The notes under the pieces: model-generated | The model's database searches: none | Told to the model about the DNA's origin: nothing | The model's input: the letters and a program-made list of their open reading frames with translations, nothing else | Translations under genes and position numbers: made by a program | In this document: positions 62,575 through 64,000 of the stretch, piece after piece | Layout: every line of letters starts with the position of its first letter | Position numbering within the stretch: the first letter of the stretch is position 1 | Origin: Sinorhizobium shofinae | GTDB taxonomy: Bacteria; Pseudomonadota; Alphaproteobacteria; Rhizobiales; Rhizobiaceae | DNA length: 64,000 nt | Assembly (NCBI GenBank): GCA_001704765.1 | Contig: MBFK01000115.1 | Span: forward strand, 1 to 64,000 | Direction: 5' to 3'

Positions 62575-63573
62575 ATGGCAATTACCTTGGATCGGGCAAT
62601 CGGGCAGAGGCAGCAGAGCTGGGTCACCTCGGTTCTGTCCAGCCAGACGTTTTGGGTGCTGATCGCCGTCATTCTGGCCTGCCTCTTCCTGTCCGTCGCG
62701 ACGGATACCTTCGCGACGCCGAAGAACCTTTACAATATCACCCGCAATTTCACCTTCGTCGCAATCATCGCTCTCGGCATGACGCTGGTTATCATTACCG
62801 GGGGAATCGACCTCTCCGTCGGCTCGGTCCTGTGCCTCTGCAGCATGGTGCTCGCGGTGGTCATGCATGCCGGCTATAGCATCGAGGTCGGCATTGCTGC
62901 TTCGGTCGGCACGGCCCTCGTCATCGGGGGGTTCAACGGCGTCATGATCGCCTATCTCGGCTTTCCGCCCTTCGTGATTACGCTCGGCATGCTGTCGATC
63001 GCGCGAAGCCTGGCGATGGTCGCCTCCAACAACACCGTCGTCTTCCAGTTCGGGCCGGATCACGACACGCTTTTGGCGATCGGCGGCGGCGCCTGGTTCT
63101 TCGGCATCGCCAATCCGGTGCTCTACATGATCGTGCTTGCGCTGCTCACCGGCTTCGTGCTGCGCTGGACGAAATTCGGCCGCTACGTGTTCGCGATCGG
63201 CGGCAACGAGCACGCCGCGACGCTGACCGGCGTTCCGGTCCGCCGGATCAAGGTTACCGTCTACATGATTTCCGCGCTTTCGGCAGGGGTTGCCGGCATC
63301 ATCCAGACCGGCTGGCTCGGCGCCGTCACCACCAATATCGGCGCCGGTATGGAGCTTCAGGTCATCGCCGCGGCGGTCATCGGCGGCGCCAACCTGGCAG
63401 GTGGGGTCGGTACGGCTTCCGGCGCTTTGATCGGTGCGGCGCTGATCGAGGTGATCCGCAACAGTCTCGGCCTGCTCGGCATCAACGCCTTCTGGCAGGG
63501 AACCTTCATCGGCGGGGCAACGGTGCTCGCCGTTCTATTCGATCGCATCCGCAGCTTCCGCCAGAGCGAATAG
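62575..63573 (+). CDS. Sugar ABC transporter permease (BPD_transp_2)
   Basis: 332 residues with about 9-10 transmembrane helices. Typical segments are VAIIALGMTLVIITGGIDLS and VGSVLCL, PPFVITLGMLSIARSLAM and the conserved cytoplasmic KFGRYVFAIGGNEHAATLTG. It forms a transporter with the ATPase upstream and the divergent sugar-binding protein. Confidence 0.92.
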   Translation: MAITLDRAIGQRQQSWVTSVLSSQTFWVLIAVILACLFLSVATDTFATPKNLYNITRNFTFVAIIALGMTLVIITGGIDLSVGSVLCLCSMVLAVVMHAGYSIEVGIAASVGTALVIGGFNGVMIAYLGFPPFVITLGMLSIARSLAMVASNNTVVFQFGPDHDTLLAIGGGAWFFGIANPVLYMIVLALLTGFVLRWTKFGRYVFAIGGNEHAATLTGVPVRRIKVTVYMISALSAGVAGIIQTGWLGAVTTNIGAGMELQVIAAAVIGGANLAGGVGTASGALIGAALIEVIRNSLGLLGINAFWQGTFIGGATVLAVLFDRIRSFRQSE

Positions 63574-63600
63574 GGTCGTCTGACAGGCGGCGGAGCCACG

Positions 63601-64000
63601 TCAACCCTTGGCGAGAATGCGCTGCATCTCCTCCATTGCAGCGTCGAGTTGCGGGTCGCGCCCGGCCGCATAAGGCAGGCTGAAGGATACGGCAATGTCC
63701 GGTTCGACGCCGCGACCTTCCAGGCGCAGACCGTCGTCGATCACGGCATCGGAGACCGCCAGCTCCAGCAGGCTATCATCGGGAAGCACATAGGCGCGAC
63801 CAGCGAGCAAGGCACCAGCCGTCCTTGCTCCCACCAGTCGTATGCCGCTTGTCTTCAGCGCATAGGCAAAGAGCTCGAGGCCGCTTCTTGCCCCCTCATC
63901 GATGATGGCAACGACAGGCCGGCGCCAGGTAACATTCGCAAGTGTCTCCTTACCGCTGCGTGGGATCAGCCGGAAGGTCGGCGCCCTGCCGACGAAAAGC
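63601..64000 (-). CDS. S41-family peptidase (C-terminal part only)
   Basis: The frame is open to the window edge, so the 5' part is missing (about 133 residues remain). VVAIIDEGARSGLELFAYAL contains the expected catalytic Ser region (tail-specific protease type), followed by RLVGARTAGALLAGRAYVLP and GVEPDIAVSFSLPYAAGRDP, typical of the end of the C-terminal-processing peptidase domain. It is convergent with the permease. Confidence 0.75.
   Translation of the reverse strand, partial: LFVGRAPTFRLIPRSGKETLANVTWRRPVVAIIDEGARSGLELFAYALKTSGIRLVGARTAGALLAGRAYVLPDDSLLELAVSDAVIDDGLRLEGRGVEPDIAVSFSLPYAAGRDPQLDAAMEEMQRILAKG

Noticed and set aside
1..64000. Insertion sequences, CRISPR arrays, tRNA genes, attachment sites and repABC
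   Set aside because: No transposase motifs, regularly spaced repeats, tRNA T-loop strings in a tRNA context, integrase genes or replication genes were seen.

Overview
The window is high-GC alphaproteobacterial DNA. Its right half is a succinoglycan-type exopolysaccharide (exo/exs) cluster in the order known from Sinorhizobium/Ensifer: exoP-N-O-M-A-L-K, exoI, exoU, exoX, exoY-F-Q, exoZ, exoB, exsA, queC-D-E (exsB-C-D), exsE, exsF-G and exsH. Peroxiredoxin and thiD lie beside exoP, as I remember for the S. meliloti pSymB megaplasmid. exoH and the exoT-W-V block are absent at their usual places. From memory this fits the S. fredii/NGR234 branch better than S. meliloti. The strain assignment is inference. 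I found no tRNA, rRNA, insertion sequence, CRISPR array or replication origin.

Layout. (1) 1-1804: 3' part of a type I-secreted protein with tandem cadherin-like repeats, a purple-acid-phosphatase-like domain and RTX repeats. (2) 1870-12175: about nine minus-strand genes, several overlapping by 4 bp and ending at a strong intrinsic terminator. They encode a Wzy/O-antigen-ligase-like membrane protein, a P-loop protein, a Tat-type beta-helix protein, a pyruvate kinase-ATP sulfurylase fusion, an APS kinase, a CPA2 antiporter, a PqqD-HprK kinase, a nucleotidyltransferase and a small peptide with a Gly/His-rich tail. I know no name for this set and consider it the most novel part of the window. 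A decayed Wzz/GumC-like gene sits nearby at about 14.3-14.6 kb. (3) 12.7-22.7 kb: a gene-poor regulatory zone with two paralogous AraC regulators, three LuxR-type regulators (two with receivers lacking the phospho-acceptor Asp) and a chemoreceptor. (4) 23.4-29.5 kb: mixed housekeeping and accessory genes (siderophore-interacting flavoprotein, CapA-like protein, phosphoribosyltransferase, serine hydrolase, 1-Cys peroxiredoxin) and thiD under a TPP riboswitch. (5) 29.6-59.5 kb: exo/exs. (6) 59.5-64 kb: a sugar ABC transporter, a divergent NAD-dependent epimerase/dehydratase and a truncated S41 peptidase.

How the exo genes work together (known S. meliloti biochemistry): ExoN and ExoB supply UDP-glucose and UDP-galactose. 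ExoY with ExoF starts the lipid-linked repeat with galactose, and ExoA, L, M, O and U add glucose residues. ExoZ acetylates, ExoQ and ExoP polymerise and export, and ExoK and ExsH trim the polymer. ExoX restrains ExoY. Without ExoT, W, V and H, the flippase, the last glucosyl residues, the pyruvyl group and the succinyl group must come from elsewhere or be missing.

In the 2-12 kb operon the Sat half and the APS kinase would make PAPS. The attached pyruvate kinase half could regenerate ATP from the ADP the APS kinase releases. No sulfotransferase is visible in the window, so the acceptor is unknown.
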